A stretch of 64,000 nt of DNA from an uncultured Rhodospirillales bacterium. Lineage in GTDB: Bacteria; Pseudomonadota; Alphaproteobacteria; ATCC43930; CGMCC-115725. The first letter of the stretch is position 1. Each line of letters begins with the position of its first letter. Location of the stretch: assembly GCA_903822185.1 (NCBI GenBank), contig CAIJOA010000048.1, forward strand, positions 62,001-126,000, written 5' to 3'. This document shows positions 10,159 to 20,459 of this stretch, in pieces. Both the position numbers and the translations under genes were made by a program. A model generated the notes under the pieces. The model saw only the letters and a program-made list of their open reading frames with translations. It was not told the origin of the DNA and made no database searches.

Positions 10159-10527
10159 TCAGGCCGGAAGCTGCAGATAGACCTGGCTGTCGCGAACCGT
10201 CACTTCGATCGGCTGGAGCCGCACCGAGGGATCGCCCGGATGGCAACCGGTGTCGAGACTGAATTCATAGCCATGCCACGGGCAGACGATGTTGCGCGTC
10301 TCGGAAAAGCGCAGGCCCTGACTGGTGCCGTCCGCGCCGATCAATTCTTCGGTCTGATTGAAGATATGACCCTGGCAGACCGGACCGCCGTAATGCGGGC
10401 ATTCGTTCTTGTAGGCGACGATCTTTTCGCCCAGCCGAAAAATGCCGATCTCGAGCCCGCCGACAGCGACGACCCGGGGGCTGTCTTGTTCAAATTCGCT
10501 TAACGCACCGACTTCGATTTCAGCCAT
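10159..10527 (-). CDS. Rieske [2Fe-2S] ferredoxin (copy 1)
   Basis: MAEIEVGALSEF...NECPHYGGPVCQGH...NIVCPWHGYEFSLDTG; CxH and CxxH motifs. Confidence 0.92.
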   Translation of the reverse strand: MAEIEVGALSEFEQDSPRVVAVGGLEIGIFRLGEKIVAYKNECPHYGGPVCQGHIFNQTEELIGADGTSQGLRFSETRNIVCPWHGYEFSLDTGCHPGDPSVRLQPIEVTVRDSQVYLQLPA

Positions 10528-10538
10528 TCCCGCCCCCG

Positions 10539-10898
10539 TCACAGTTCCCCGGCGACCGGCCGGCGGAACCACATTGCCACGTCAAAGAGGTTCAGCCCCG
10601 CCGCGCGGATCATCGCGCAGGCCGCCACAACCGTTTCGGTCGCAGTCACGGTGCCCTCGAGAAACGGCACTAACTCGCGCTCGGCATCCTCGGCCTTGGC
10701 GGCATAAGCTTTCACCGCCGCGGTCAGCACCCGACGCAACTGTTCGTCGGTAATCGTCTGCGCGACACCCTTTTTTATGGCTGTATCGACTGCCTTGCAG
10801 AAAGCAGCGCCTGGATCGACCGCGCGGGTCGGTTTGGGCGCCGGCTTTTTGGCCACCTTTTTGACGGATCGCTTTGGAGGAGAAGGCTTTTTTGTCAC
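10539..10898 (-). CDS. small Lys/Pro-rich-tailed protein paired with Rieske ferredoxin (copy 1)
   Basis: VTKKPSPPKRSVKKVAKKPAPKPTRAV...LTAAVKAYAAKAEDAERELVPFLEGTVTATETVVAACAMIRAAGLNLFDVAMWFR; similar core to 21724-22068. Start assigned tentatively to GTG at 10898. Confidence 0.65.
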   Translation of the reverse strand: MTKKPSPPKRSVKKVAKKPAPKPTRAVDPGAAFCKAVDTAIKKGVAQTITDEQLRRVLTAAVKAYAAKAEDAERELVPFLEGTVTATETVVAACAMIRAAGLNLFDVAMWFRRPVAGEL

Positions 10899-10932
10899 GA
10901 TAGGCTCTTTATTGCACGCCGCTTCGGGGGGC

Positions 10933-12162
10933 TCAACCCTTCTCGGGCCAGTGCGGTGCCGTGCGAATATGCTCGGGACGCACCCCCACCCCGACAAGAC
11001 GGGCGGCCAATCCCTGCAAGAACGGGAAAGCCTGAAGCAGCTTGATAATGAAAGGCGGCTTGAGGGTCGGTGCGCCGCCCAGGACCGGCGTCAGGACCCG
11101 GTTCTGAATCATCAGTTGCATCGCCTGAATGACGCGCATCGGGAATTCGCGCCGTTTCTGGACCCGCGCCAGATCGTCCTCGGTCACGGAGCCAGCCAGA
11201 AGCGGTCCGGCGAGGATGTTCGATGCGGCGACGGCATCCTGAACGGCCAGGTTGATACCCACCCCGGCGACGGGCGACATCGCATGGGCAGCATCGCCGA
11301 TGCAGAGAAACCCGGGCCGGTGCCAGGACTTGGCGCGGTTGACCTGCACCGTCAGCAGCTTGATCTTGTCCCAGTCGTCGAGCAGCGCGACGCGATCGGC
11401 CATGTAAGGCGCCATCTGCGTCAGGGTTGCCCTGAAATCATGGAGGCCGCGCGCCTTGATCGCCTCGAATGTCCCTTTCGGAATGACGTCGCCGAACTGC
11501 CAGTAATCCTGGCGATCAATCGCGATCAGCATCCGGCCGGCGTCGATACGGCCCATGGTCTCGTCGGGATCGCTGGGCTTGCGCGGCATGCTGAACCACA
11601 GCACATCCATCGGCGCGCCGAGTTCATCGACCGCAAGGCCCGCCTGCTGGCGCATCAGCGAAGTGCGACCGTCGGCGGCGATGACGAGATCGGCGCGAAT
11701 CTCCAAGGGGCCAATCGGCGTGGTCGCCGTAACGCCGACGATAAGGCCGTTTTCTTCGATAAGCCCCGTCGCCTCGGCGCCCATTTTCAGCGTGAATGTC
11801 GGATAACGCGCGGCGCGCTTCGAGAGAAAAGTCAGGAAGTCCCATTGCGGCATGAACGCGATATAGGGCGTGCGCAGTTTGGTCCGGGTGAAGTCGGCGA
11901 TCGTCCCGAACGTATCGCCGAACTGAAACCGCAGCCGCGCCGTCTTTTGATGCGGCAAGTGCAGCAGATCGTCGAGACTGCCCAGCTCGTACATCAGTTC
12001 GAGGGTCGAGGGATGGATCGTGTCGCCGCGAAAATCGCGGAAGAAGTCGGCGTGCTTTTCCAGCACGACGACATCGACGCCGGCACGCGCGAGCAGCAAA
12101 CCCGCCATGACGCCGGCCGGCCCGCCCCCCGCAATGCAGCATCGTACCGATGTCTTTTCCAT
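10933..12162 (-). CDS. FAD-dependent aromatic monooxygenase-like oxidoreductase
   Basis: CCIAGGGPAGVMAGLLLARAGVDVVVLEKHADFFRDFRGDTIHPSTLELM...FLCIGDAAHAMSPVAGVGINLAVQDAVAASN; GxGxxG and GD motifs. Confidence 0.93.
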   Translation of the reverse strand: MEKTSVRCCIAGGGPAGVMAGLLLARAGVDVVVLEKHADFFRDFRGDTIHPSTLELMYELGSLDDLLHLPHQKTARLRFQFGDTFGTIADFTRTKLRTPYIAFMPQWDFLTFLSKRAARYPTFTLKMGAEATGLIEENGLIVGVTATTPIGPLEIRADLVIAADGRTSLMRQQAGLAVDELGAPMDVLWFSMPRKPSDPDETMGRIDAGRMLIAIDRQDYWQFGDVIPKGTFEAIKARGLHDFRATLTQMAPYMADRVALLDDWDKIKLLTVQVNRAKSWHRPGFLCIGDAAHAMSPVAGVGINLAVQDAVAASNILAGPLLAGSVTEDDLARVQKRREFPMRVIQAMQLMIQNRVLTPVLGGAPTLKPPFIIKLLQAFPFLQGLAARLVGVGVRPEHIRTAPHWPEKG

Positions 12163-12294
12163 CCCCGATTGTTGCCTGGGGACTGGGCCGGATCAAGCCG
12201 CCCGCTCTTGCCGAGGCGATCCAAATCCCGCACTCTGTCGCACCATCCAAAAAGGAAGACCGGCGCGCTTCGCGTCGCCAAGGGGAGACAGAAC

Positions 12295-12735
12295 ATGATT
12301 CAATTGACCGATTTGATCCGCGACCTGCTGAACACGGCTTTGTCCGACGGCGCGGTGGCCCTGTTGGGCACGTCCAGCAAAGACGGACACCCGCAAATCA
12401 GCCCCAAGGGCAGCATCGTCGTCTTCAACGACGACACGCTTTGCTATTGGGAGCGCAGCGGCCGCAGCGCGCTGAAGCGCGTCGAAGAGAACCCGCATGT
12501 CATGGTCTATTACCGCAACTCGGCCAAGATGAAGGAAATTCCCTTCCGCGGCGCCGTCATCCGTTTCTATGGCGAAGCACAGATCCTCGAAGCCGGCGCC
12601 GATCGCGACAAGGTCTGGGACCTCATCCCGGAAGCCGAGCGCAAGCCCGATCCGGAAAAGAAGGGCACCGCCGTTCTGATCAAGCTGACGAGCGTCGAAG
12701 AGATGTCCGGCAACGTCGTCATGAAGCGCGATTGA
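12295..12735 (+). CDS. pyridoxamine 5'-phosphate oxidase-like FMN-binding protein
   Basis: LLGTSSKDGHPQISPKGSIVVFNDDTLCYWERSGRSALKRVEENPHVMVYYRN; split-barrel flavin fold pattern; SD 'ggggag' upstream. Confidence 0.8.
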   Translation: MIQLTDLIRDLLNTALSDGAVALLGTSSKDGHPQISPKGSIVVFNDDTLCYWERSGRSALKRVEENPHVMVYYRNSAKMKEIPFRGAVIRFYGEAQILEAGADRDKVWDLIPEAERKPDPEKKGTAVLIKLTSVEEMSGNVVMKRD

Positions 12736-12758
12736 GAATGACGCTTATGGGTTTTTCC

Positions 12759-12900
12759 CTCTCCGCACGCAGTGGGGAGAGGGAGGGGCCCGTCGCGAAG
12801 CGATGGGAGGGTGAGGTGTCTATCGACCCCGCCATCGTATTTGCGATCACGACCCACCTCACCCTGCCCTCTCCGCCCGCATGCGGGCGGAGAGGGTTTT
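12759..12900. repeat. Intergenic palindromic repeat, family A copy 2 (inverted)
   Basis: ccctctccgcacgcagtggggagagggaggggcccgtcgcgaagcgatgggagggtgaggtgtc...cacctcaccctgccctctccgcccgcatgcgggcggagaggg. Confidence 0.9.
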
Positions 12901-12917
12901 AGTTTCGGCACCCTGCT

Positions 12918-13850
12918 TTGCTCGACGGCGTCAGCTTCATCATCCCGATCTTCAACAAGCGGTCGTTCCTGCCGCAGGTCGTTGCGGGGCTGAAAGCGCA
13001 GCGTGGCGATTTCGCACGCGAGTTCATCTTCATCGATGACGGCTCGACCGACGGCTCGCGCGAGGCGCTGTTGCCGCTGATCGAGGATTTGCTCAACGCG
13101 CGCGTCCTTCATCACGCCAATGCCGGACCGAGCGTCACCACCAATCGCGGCTTGCGCGAAGCACGATACGGCCTGGTCAAGCTGGTCGATGGTGATGACG
13201 TCCTACTGCCCGATGCGACCGAGCGGCTTCGCAACGCACTGACGCAGCACCCCGAAGCCGTCGTGGCTTATGGCGAATCAGGCTATTACGCCTATGCGGG
13301 TGAAGCGCTTGCGCGCCTTGCGGCAACCGACACCACCGCCGATGAAGCGCATCTCGAAGACGCGCTGCCGCTGTTCCTGCGCGAATGTTATCTCGGCCCC
13401 AGCAATTGCCTGATCCGTACCGAAGCTGCCTTGGCGGTCGGCGGTTGCGACGAGCATGTCTTCGTCCAGGACTATTCGCTGCTGATGCGGCTTTCGACCA
13501 AAGGCCCGTTCGTCGCGACCAAGATACCGACGACGCTACATCCTCAGGCAACCGAAGGCCGACTGAATGACGGCGGGCCGCAGCTTCTACACGACACCAA
13601 CCTGACCTTGCTCAACTTCCTGTCCGAACACGATCTGCCCGCCGACGTCTTCGCCAAAACTGCGCGGCGTTCGATCACGCGCGCTTGGCTTTGGGCTAAG
13701 CGCCGCGAAGACGCGTCGGTCTTTTCGATCTGGTATCTGCTGCGGCTCGCGGCGTATCTGCCGTCGCACAAACTACAGCTTGCCTTGCTACGTCGAAGCA
13801 ATGCCGCCTTTACCTTGAGCCGTCCGGTACGTATGAGCCATCCGGTATGA
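12918..13850 (+). CDS. glycosyltransferase family 2
   Basis: VSFIIPIFNKRSFLPQVVAGLKAQRGDFAREFIFIDDGSTDGSREALLPLIED...LVKLVDGDDVLLPDATERL. Confidence 0.9.
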   Translation: MLDGVSFIIPIFNKRSFLPQVVAGLKAQRGDFAREFIFIDDGSTDGSREALLPLIEDLLNARVLHHANAGPSVTTNRGLREARYGLVKLVDGDDVLLPDATERLRNALTQHPEAVVAYGESGYYAYAGEALARLAATDTTADEAHLEDALPLFLRECYLGPSNCLIRTEAALAVGGCDEHVFVQDYSLLMRLSTKGPFVATKIPTTLHPQATEGRLNDGGPQLLHDTNLTLLNFLSEHDLPADVFAKTARRSITRAWLWAKRREDASVFSIWYLLRLAAYLPSHKLQLALLRRSNAAFTLSRPVRMSHPV

Positions 13851-14917
13851 ACATCGTCGAAGCGACCACACAATACGAAGACTGGGCCGAAGCGCGGATC
13901 GGGCTGATCGCCTCCGACGTCGAGGCCAAGCATCGGCGCATGGAATCTGCCCCCTTCCCGTTTCTGCGCGCCACCTTCTATCGCTGGTCCGCGCTTTATC
14001 GCGAAGCCTGCCCCGAATTGGCCGATGCGCCCGAACTGCTTGCGGTCGGCGATCTGCACATCGAGAATTTCGGCACCTGGCGTGATGCCGAGGCGCGGCT
14101 GGTCTGGGGCATCAACGATTTCGACGAGGCGCATCCGCTGCCTTATGCGATCGACCTTGTTCGGCTGGCGACCAGCGCCTTACTCGCCGGACAGGACCGC
14201 GTGTTGCTGATCAGCGGGCGCTATGCGGCGGCGGCGATCCTCAAAGGTTATCGCGATGCGATCACGGCCGGCGAGGGAAAGCCGTTCGTTCTCGAAGAAG
14301 AACACCCGGCCCTGCGCGTTATGGCGATGAGCAAGGAGCGCGACCCGGTTCGTTTCTGGACCAAGCTGTCGAACCAGAAGCCGATCAAGACGCCGAAGGC
14401 GATGCAGTCATTGCTGCTGCGCCAACTGCCGGGCGATGTCGAGAAGCCACGCTTCGTCCATCGCATTGCCGGTGCGGGCAGCTTGGGTCGGCCGCGTTAC
14501 GCCGTCATCGCCCAATCGGCGGGCGGGCTGGTCGCGCGCGAAACCAAGCCGCTGCTGCCGTCGGCTTGGCGGATCGGGCTCAATTCGAAACGCGAGCCTT
14601 TGTATTACGACGCGATCTTGAAGCGCGCGATCCGCGATCCGGACCCGTTCCTCACGATCACGAACGGTTGGGTCTTCCGACGACTCGCCCCGCATTGCAC
14701 CCGGATCGAGATCGGCGAGTTGCCGCGCGAGAAGGACGAGCAGCGTCTCCTCGAAGCGATGGGCCGCGAGACGGCGAACATTCATTTGGGATCACGCGAC
14801 GCGATCACAGCGTTGCGGCGCGATTTGAAACGCCGCGGTAATGGCTGGCTTTATGCCGCCGCCAATCGTATGGCGGCGGCGACCATCAAAGACTGGAAAG
14901 CCTGGAAGGCGCGCTGA
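13847..14917 (+). CDS. DUF2252-family protein
   Basis: FPFLRATFYRWSALY...LLAVGDLHIENFGTWRDAEARLVWGINDFDEAHPLPYAIDLVRLATSALLA; ATGA overlap with upstream gene. Confidence 0.85.
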   Translation: MNIVEATTQYEDWAEARIGLIASDVEAKHRRMESAPFPFLRATFYRWSALYREACPELADAPELLAVGDLHIENFGTWRDAEARLVWGINDFDEAHPLPYAIDLVRLATSALLAGQDRVLLISGRYAAAAILKGYRDAITAGEGKPFVLEEEHPALRVMAMSKERDPVRFWTKLSNQKPIKTPKAMQSLLLRQLPGDVEKPRFVHRIAGAGSLGRPRYAVIAQSAGGLVARETKPLLPSAWRIGLNSKREPLYYDAILKRAIRDPDPFLTITNGWVFRRLAPHCTRIEIGELPREKDEQRLLEAMGRETANIHLGSRDAITALRRDLKRRGNGWLYAAANRMAAATIKDWKAWKAR

Positions 14918-14920
14918 GTC

Positions 14921-16561
14921 TCAGCCGACTTCCGACGAGCGCGGGCTGCGGCGTTCGGTGATGAATTCGAGCAGCGCCGGTTGCCCCTCGTTGATTCGCG
15001 CAACAGCGCGCTTGATCGCCGGCACGATCGCGCCGGGTTCGGTGACGCGTTCGCCGTAGCAACCCAGCGACTTCGCAAGATCGGCGTAATTGCCGCTGAT
15101 GTCGGTCGATTTGAACTTCTCGGTCGAGTACTGCATCACGCCCAGTTCGGCGGCCATGACCGAGTTGTTGAAGAGGATCGACAGGATCGGCAATCCCGCG
15201 CGCGCCGAGGTTTCAAGATCGAGACCGGTGAAGCCAAAAGCCGCATCGCCCCAGACATTGATGCAGAGCTTTTCCGGCGCGGCGAGCTTCGCACCGATGG
15301 CGAGGCCGAGGCCGTAACCCAGCTGCGTGCTCTTGCCCCACCCGATGTAGGAGCGCGGCGTCTTGCACTGCCAGAATGGCATGATCTGGTCGCGCGGGCT
15401 GCCCGAATCATGGGTGACGACGGTGTTCGCGACATCGACCGTATGCATCAAATCCCAGATGACGCGATAGGGCGACAGCGGCGCCGAATTCGAGGTGAGG
15501 CGCGGAAGCCACTCGGCCATCCATTCCTCACGATGGGCATTGATCTCGGCGGTCACGGCGGCGAGACGGCCGCGTGGCTTGCCTTTGAGACGATCGCTGA
15601 CCTCGGCAATCAACATGTCGAGCGCCAGCCCGGCATCGCCGACCAGGGCAAGCCCCGACGCGATGTCCTTGTTGATGTCGGCAGGATCGAGGGTCAAATG
15701 GACCATCTTCTTGCCTTTGGGCATCTGCATGTTGAACGGCGTCGAGGTCCAAGAACAGCCGCAACCGAAGATCAGATCGGCCTTGTGCAGCATGCGATAA
15801 AACTGCCGCGAATGCGTCGTGGCGCTCGCGCCGAGGGCGAGCGGATGGGTTTCGTCGAACACACTCTTGCCGGGGTTGCTGGTACCGACCGGCGCTTCGA
15901 GCAGCTCGGCCAGTTTCTGCAATTGCGTCCAGGCTTTCGCGTAATGGATGCCTTGGCCGGCGAAGATCACCGGGCGTTCGGCCGCAACGAGGGCCGCCGC
16001 GACTTCCGAGACATTCTTTGGATCGGGACCCGAGCGATAACGCTGGGTCTTTTCATAGACCAGCGGCTCCGGCACTTCCTCGTTCCACATATCGCTCGGA
16101 ACTTCCACCATGGTCGGACCCGGACGGCCGTTCTTGGCGATGCTGAAGGCGCGGCGCATCATGTCGGGGACGGCGGCCGCGGTCGTCACCTGTTCAACCG
16201 ATTTCGTCACGTTCTTGAAATTGGCCAACGCGCTGAAGTTAGGTTTCACATTGGCTTGCGAACGCGGATGGCCGGCCGGAATGATGACCATTGGCACCGA
16301 TTCGGCGAAAGCCTGCGCCACACCGCCGAAGGCGTTCTCGGTCCCCGGTCCCTGCTGCATCGCAAAGACGCCGATACGGTCGCCACAGCTCATACGGCCC
16401 AAAGCGTCAGCCATATGGACGCCGGTGCGTTCCTGACGGACGAGGATGGGACGAATTCCTGCTTCGGCCGCCGCTTCGATCACGCCGTTACGCGGGTAAC
16501 AGACCAGATCGGTCACGCCTTCGCGGCGCATGATTTCGGCAATGGCGGCACTGACTTTCAT
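14921..16561 (-). CDS. thiamine-pyrophosphate-dependent enzyme (acetolactate-synthase-like)
   Basis: MKVSAAIAEIMRREGVTDLVCYPRNGVIEAAAEAGIRPILVRQERTGVHMADALGRM...GWGKSTQLGYGLGLAIGAKLAAPEKLCINVWGDAAFGFTGLDLETSARAGLPILSILFNNS; E, GDA..N ThDP motifs. Confidence 0.93.
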   Translation of the reverse strand: MKVSAAIAEIMRREGVTDLVCYPRNGVIEAAAEAGIRPILVRQERTGVHMADALGRMSCGDRIGVFAMQQGPGTENAFGGVAQAFAESVPMVIIPAGHPRSQANVKPNFSALANFKNVTKSVEQVTTAAAVPDMMRRAFSIAKNGRPGPTMVEVPSDMWNEEVPEPLVYEKTQRYRSGPDPKNVSEVAAALVAAERPVIFAGQGIHYAKAWTQLQKLAELLEAPVGTSNPGKSVFDETHPLALGASATTHSRQFYRMLHKADLIFGCGCSWTSTPFNMQMPKGKKMVHLTLDPADINKDIASGLALVGDAGLALDMLIAEVSDRLKGKPRGRLAAVTAEINAHREEWMAEWLPRLTSNSAPLSPYRVIWDLMHTVDVANTVVTHDSGSPRDQIMPFWQCKTPRSYIGWGKSTQLGYGLGLAIGAKLAAPEKLCINVWGDAAFGFTGLDLETSARAGLPILSILFNNSVMAAELGVMQYSTEKFKSTDISGNYADLAKSLGCYGERVTEPGAIVPAIKRAVARINEGQPALLEFITERRSPRSSEVG

Positions 16562-16687
16562 GACGTTTCTCTTTCTACGAAAAGGCGCTTGCCGCTTTAT
16601 AAGCGGGCAGTGAACAGAGGTAAAAAGGCGATCTGGTTGTCGCAGAGGATGGCGCGTCTCGCCGCTTCGGGGAGGACCGGATTGGTT

Positions 16688-17929
16688 TTAAGCTTTGTTG
16701 CGTTCCGCCAGCCGTTTGATTTTCAGTTCGGACATCACCGGTTCCAGATTGAAGAACCGCTTGGCGTTGCCGCCGAGGATGTTCCGCTTCGCCGTCTCGG
16801 TGAGGAACGGCAGGTCATAAATCGTCGAGGGCAGATCCATGTCCCAATGCGGATAGTCCGATGAGTAGCAAAGCTGCGTCTCGGCATTGATCATCTTGAA
16901 GGTCAGCTCGAGCGCTTCCTTGTTGTTGACCATCTCCATCGGCTGCGACGAGTAATACATCTCGCGCATGTAATCCGACGGCTTACGCTTCAACAGCGGC
17001 ACTTCCGAGCTACGCATCATCCATTCATTGTCGAGACGCTGCATCAGGAACGGCACCCAGGCGAGGCCGCTTTCGACCCACATCGTCTTCAGTTTCGGGA
17101 AACGTTCCGGCAGGCCGTTGCACAGCCAGTTCGTCATATGAAGGATATTGAACCAGGCAAAGCCCAGCGCATGGACCGCGAGGAAGCGGTTGCACAACTC
17201 AAGGCTTTGATCGCCGCCCCAGGCGTAAGCGCCATGGAACACCAGCGGCATGTTCATTTCTTCGAGCAGCGCATAGGTCTTCATAAAGGCGTTGTCATAG
17301 ACCGCCTTGTAGCGCGGCGAGACGATGGTGAAGCCGATGACGCCCTTCTTGCCGCCGAAGTCTTTGACCATCTTGTAACTGCCCTCAGGATCGTTGAGCG
17401 GCAGATAGAGGGTCGAACAGATACGCGGTTCCTGTGCCAAAACCTCTTCGCAAAGCCACGCGTTGTAGGCGCGCGCCAGCGCGTTCTCGACATCGGGACG
17501 CGGCGTCAGACCCAGCGTCAACATCGGCGTCGGGAACAAGCAAACGATGTCGATACCGAGCGCATCCATCCAGCGCTTGGTCAGGGTCACGTCGCGATGC
17601 GGCGTCGGCGGGGTGATCTCGCGCGGGTTACCGCCGCTGTGGCGGGTGACGCGACCGAGAATATTTTGATAGCCGCCGGCGCCCAGCGACGAGGCGAGAC
17701 CACCCGCGCCGTAGCCTTGGTACTTGGCCTGATCGCGCATGACCGGGTCTTCGATATATTCGCAAATCTGTTTGAAAGAATGCGTCTCGAAGTGATGGCC
17801 ATCGACATCGACGATCAGGAAATCTTCATATCGCCGCTGGACCGATTGCTGATCCGCATGCGCCAGAAGAGTCTTGGTATCGACCTCGGCGAGCGATAAA
17901 TCCCGGAAATTGGCTGTATCCATCGGCAT
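16688..17929 (-). CDS. divergent amidohydrolase-superfamily protein, tandem copy 1
   Basis: MPMDTANFRDLSL...DVDGHHFETHSF...PLVFHGAYAWGGDQ...LHMTNWLCNGLPERFPKLKTMWVESGLAW...YSSDYPHWDMDLPSTIYDLPFLTETAKRNILGGNAKRFFNL. Confidence 0.9.
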   Translation of the reverse strand: MPMDTANFRDLSLAEVDTKTLLAHADQQSVQRRYEDFLIVDVDGHHFETHSFKQICEYIEDPVMRDQAKYQGYGAGGLASSLGAGGYQNILGRVTRHSGGNPREITPPTPHRDVTLTKRWMDALGIDIVCLFPTPMLTLGLTPRPDVENALARAYNAWLCEEVLAQEPRICSTLYLPLNDPEGSYKMVKDFGGKKGVIGFTIVSPRYKAVYDNAFMKTYALLEEMNMPLVFHGAYAWGGDQSLELCNRFLAVHALGFAWFNILHMTNWLCNGLPERFPKLKTMWVESGLAWVPFLMQRLDNEWMMRSSEVPLLKRKPSDYMREMYYSSQPMEMVNNKEALELTFKMINAETQLCYSSDYPHWDMDLPSTIYDLPFLTETAKRNILGGNAKRFFNLEPVMSELKIKRLAERNKA

Positions 17930-17956
17930 CGCGCTTTCTCCCTATCGTCTTTTATA

Positions 17957-19198
17957 TCAGCCGCGCTGCGTGCGTTCGGCCAGGCGTTTCGTTTTCAATT
18001 CAGATACCACTGGTTCCAGATTGAAGAACCGTTTGGCGTTGCCGCCGAGAATGTTCCGCTTCGCCTGATCGCCGAGGAACGGCAGATCGTAAATTGTCGA
18101 AGGCAGATCCATGTCCCAATGCGGATAATCCGACGAGTACATCAACTGCGTTTCCGCGTTGATCATCTTGAAGGTCAGTTCCAGCGCTTCGCGGTTGTTC
18201 ACCATTTCCATCGGCTGCGAGGAATAGAACATGTCGCGCATATAATCCGAGGGCCGCTTCTTCAGCAGCGGCACTTCGGAGCTGCGCATCATCCATTCAT
18301 TGTCGAGACGCTGCATCAAGAAGGGAATCCAGGCGAGACCGCTTTCGACCCAGGCCACTTTCAGCTTGGGGAAACGTTCCGGCATGCCGTTGCAGAGCCA
18401 GTTGGTGCAATGAAGGATGTTGAACCAGGTGAAGCCCAGCGCATGCACCGAGATGAACTTGTTGCAGAGCTGCATGCTCTGATCGCCGCCCCAGGCATAG
18501 GCACCATGGAACACCAGTGGCATGCCGGTTTCCTCGAGCAGGGCGTAGGTCTTGATATATGCGTTGTCATAGACCGCCTTGTAATGCGGCGAGACGATCG
18601 TGAAGCCGATGACGCCCTTCTTGCCGGCAAATTCCTTGACCATCTGATAGCTGGCCTCGGGATCGTTCAGCGGCAGATACATCGTCGAGCGGATGCGCGG
18701 CTCGTGCGCCAGCACGTTCTCGGCCAGCCAGCGGTTATACGCACGCGCCAGCGCGACCTCGACCTCGGGCCGCGGCGTTAGGCCCAGCGTCAGCATCGGC
18801 GTCGGGAAAAGACAGGCCACATCGATGCCGAGCGCATCCATCCAACGCTTGGTCAGGGTGATGTCGCGATGCGGCACCGGCGGCGTTTGTTCTTTTGGAT
18901 TGCCGGTCGAGCGGGTGACACGGCCCATCATGTTCTGGTAGCCGCCGCCCGAAACCGCCGTCGATATACCGCCGCTGCCATAGCCCTGATAGCGGGCCTG
19001 TTCGCGCATCACCGGATCTTCGATGTACTCGATGATCTGCGCCCAGGAGGAAAGTTCGAAATGATGCCCATCGACGTCGGCGATGAAGAAATCTTCATAG
19101 CGGCGCTGGATCGATTGCTGGTCGGCATGCGCCAGCAGCTTCGCCGTATCCGTCTCGACGACGGGAACATCCCGGAAGTTGATGGTGTCCATGGGCAT
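17957..19198 (-). CDS. divergent amidohydrolase-superfamily protein, tandem copy 2
   Basis: MPMDTINFRDVPV...DVDGHHFELSSW...same FHGAYAWGGDQ / SSDYPHWDMDLPSTIYDLPFLGDQAKRNILGGNAKRFFNL signatures. Confidence 0.9.
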   Translation of the reverse strand: MPMDTINFRDVPVVETDTAKLLAHADQQSIQRRYEDFFIADVDGHHFELSSWAQIIEYIEDPVMREQARYQGYGSGGISTAVSGGGYQNMMGRVTRSTGNPKEQTPPVPHRDITLTKRWMDALGIDVACLFPTPMLTLGLTPRPEVEVALARAYNRWLAENVLAHEPRIRSTMYLPLNDPEASYQMVKEFAGKKGVIGFTIVSPHYKAVYDNAYIKTYALLEETGMPLVFHGAYAWGGDQSMQLCNKFISVHALGFTWFNILHCTNWLCNGMPERFPKLKVAWVESGLAWIPFLMQRLDNEWMMRSSEVPLLKKRPSDYMRDMFYSSQPMEMVNNREALELTFKMINAETQLMYSSDYPHWDMDLPSTIYDLPFLGDQAKRNILGGNAKRFFNLEPVVSELKTKRLAERTQRG

Positions 19199-19215
19199 AA
19201 TCTTAATTCCTGACG

Positions 19216-20448
19216 TTAGGCATTGGCGTTGTTGCGTTCGGCGAGCCGACGCGATTTGACCTCGGACACGACGGGCCCAAGATTGAAGGCCCGTTTGGCA
19301 TTGCCGCCGAGAATGTTCCGTTTCGCCTGTTCCGACAGGAACGGCAGATCATAGATCGTGCTGGGCAAATCCATGTCCCAGTGCGGATAATCGGATGAGT
19401 AGAGCAGCTGCGTTTCCGCGTTGATCATCTTGAAGGTGAGTTCCAGCGCCTCGCGGTTGTTCACCATCTCCATCGGCTGGGTCGAGTAATACATCTCGCG
19501 CATATAGTCCGACGGCTTCTTCTTCAGCAGCGGCACTTCCGAGCTGCGCATCATCCATTCATTGTCGAGCCGCTGCATCAGGAAGGGAATCCAGGCGAGC
19601 CCGCTTTCGATCCAGACCGTGCGCAGGTTCGGAAACCGTTCCGGCATCCCGTTGCAGAGCCAGTTGGTCATGTGCAGAATGTTGAACCAGGTGAAGCCCA
19701 GCGCATGCACCGCCATGAAGCGGTTACACAGTTCCGCCTGTTGATCACCGCCCCAGGTATAAGCGCCATGGAAGACGAGCGTCAGATTGCGCTCTTCGAT
19801 CGCGCGCCAGGTCTTGGCATAGACATTGTCATAGACGCCGGTCTTGACCGGCGAGACGACGGTGAAGCCGATCACGCCCTTCTTGTCGCCGAAATCCTGA
19901 ACCATCTTGTAACAGGCTTCCGGGTCACGCATCGGCAGATAGAGCGTCGAATGAAGCCGCGGCTCGTGTGCCAGAACATTCTCGACCAGCCAGCGGTTAT
20001 AGGCGCGCGCCAAAGCCGTCTCGACATCGATGCGCGGACAGGTACCGAGCTGCAGCATCGGCGTCGGGAACATGCAGGCGATGTCGATGCCCATCGCATC
20101 CATCCACCGCTTCGTCAGGGTGATGTCGCGATGCGGCGTCGGCGGGGTTTTTTCTTTCTGAACGCCAGGATAACGCCCAACGCGGCCGGCAAGATTCTGA
20201 TAGCTGCCCGGACCCGAGGCGATGCCGGTGCGGCCGAAGCCCTGATACTGCGCCTGTTCGCGCATGATCGGGTCTTCGATATAACCGATAATCTCGGCGA
20301 ACGAATCCGTCTCGTAGTGATGCGCATCGACATCGACGATGAGGAAATCCTCGTACCGGCGCTGCGCCGCCTGCTGCGCCGCGTGCGACAGCAGCGTCTT
20401 GGTGTCGAAGGATTCGACGGCTAGATCGCGATAATTGACGGTATCCAT
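19216..20448 (-). CDS. divergent amidohydrolase-superfamily protein, tandem copy 3
   Basis: MDTVNYRDLAVESFD...DVDAHHYETDSF...FHGAYTWGGDQ...SSDYPHWDMDLPSTIYDLPFLSEQAKRNILGGNAKRAFNL; start placed at 20448. Confidence 0.9.
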   Translation of the reverse strand: MDTVNYRDLAVESFDTKTLLSHAAQQAAQRRYEDFLIVDVDAHHYETDSFAEIIGYIEDPIMREQAQYQGFGRTGIASGPGSYQNLAGRVGRYPGVQKEKTPPTPHRDITLTKRWMDAMGIDIACMFPTPMLQLGTCPRIDVETALARAYNRWLVENVLAHEPRLHSTLYLPMRDPEACYKMVQDFGDKKGVIGFTVVSPVKTGVYDNVYAKTWRAIEERNLTLVFHGAYTWGGDQQAELCNRFMAVHALGFTWFNILHMTNWLCNGMPERFPNLRTVWIESGLAWIPFLMQRLDNEWMMRSSEVPLLKKKPSDYMREMYYSTQPMEMVNNREALELTFKMINAETQLLYSSDYPHWDMDLPSTIYDLPFLSEQAKRNILGGNAKRAFNLGPVVSEVKSRRLAERNNANA

Positions 20449-20459
20449 CGCGGCGTCCG

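Noticed and set aside
10539-10997. 152-aa form of the small protein with extra N-terminus (MSGWGCVPSIFARHRTGP...)
   Set aside because: Upstream segment overlaps the end of the FAD oxidoreductase gene; GTG at 10898 gives a more plausible start, though this is not certain.
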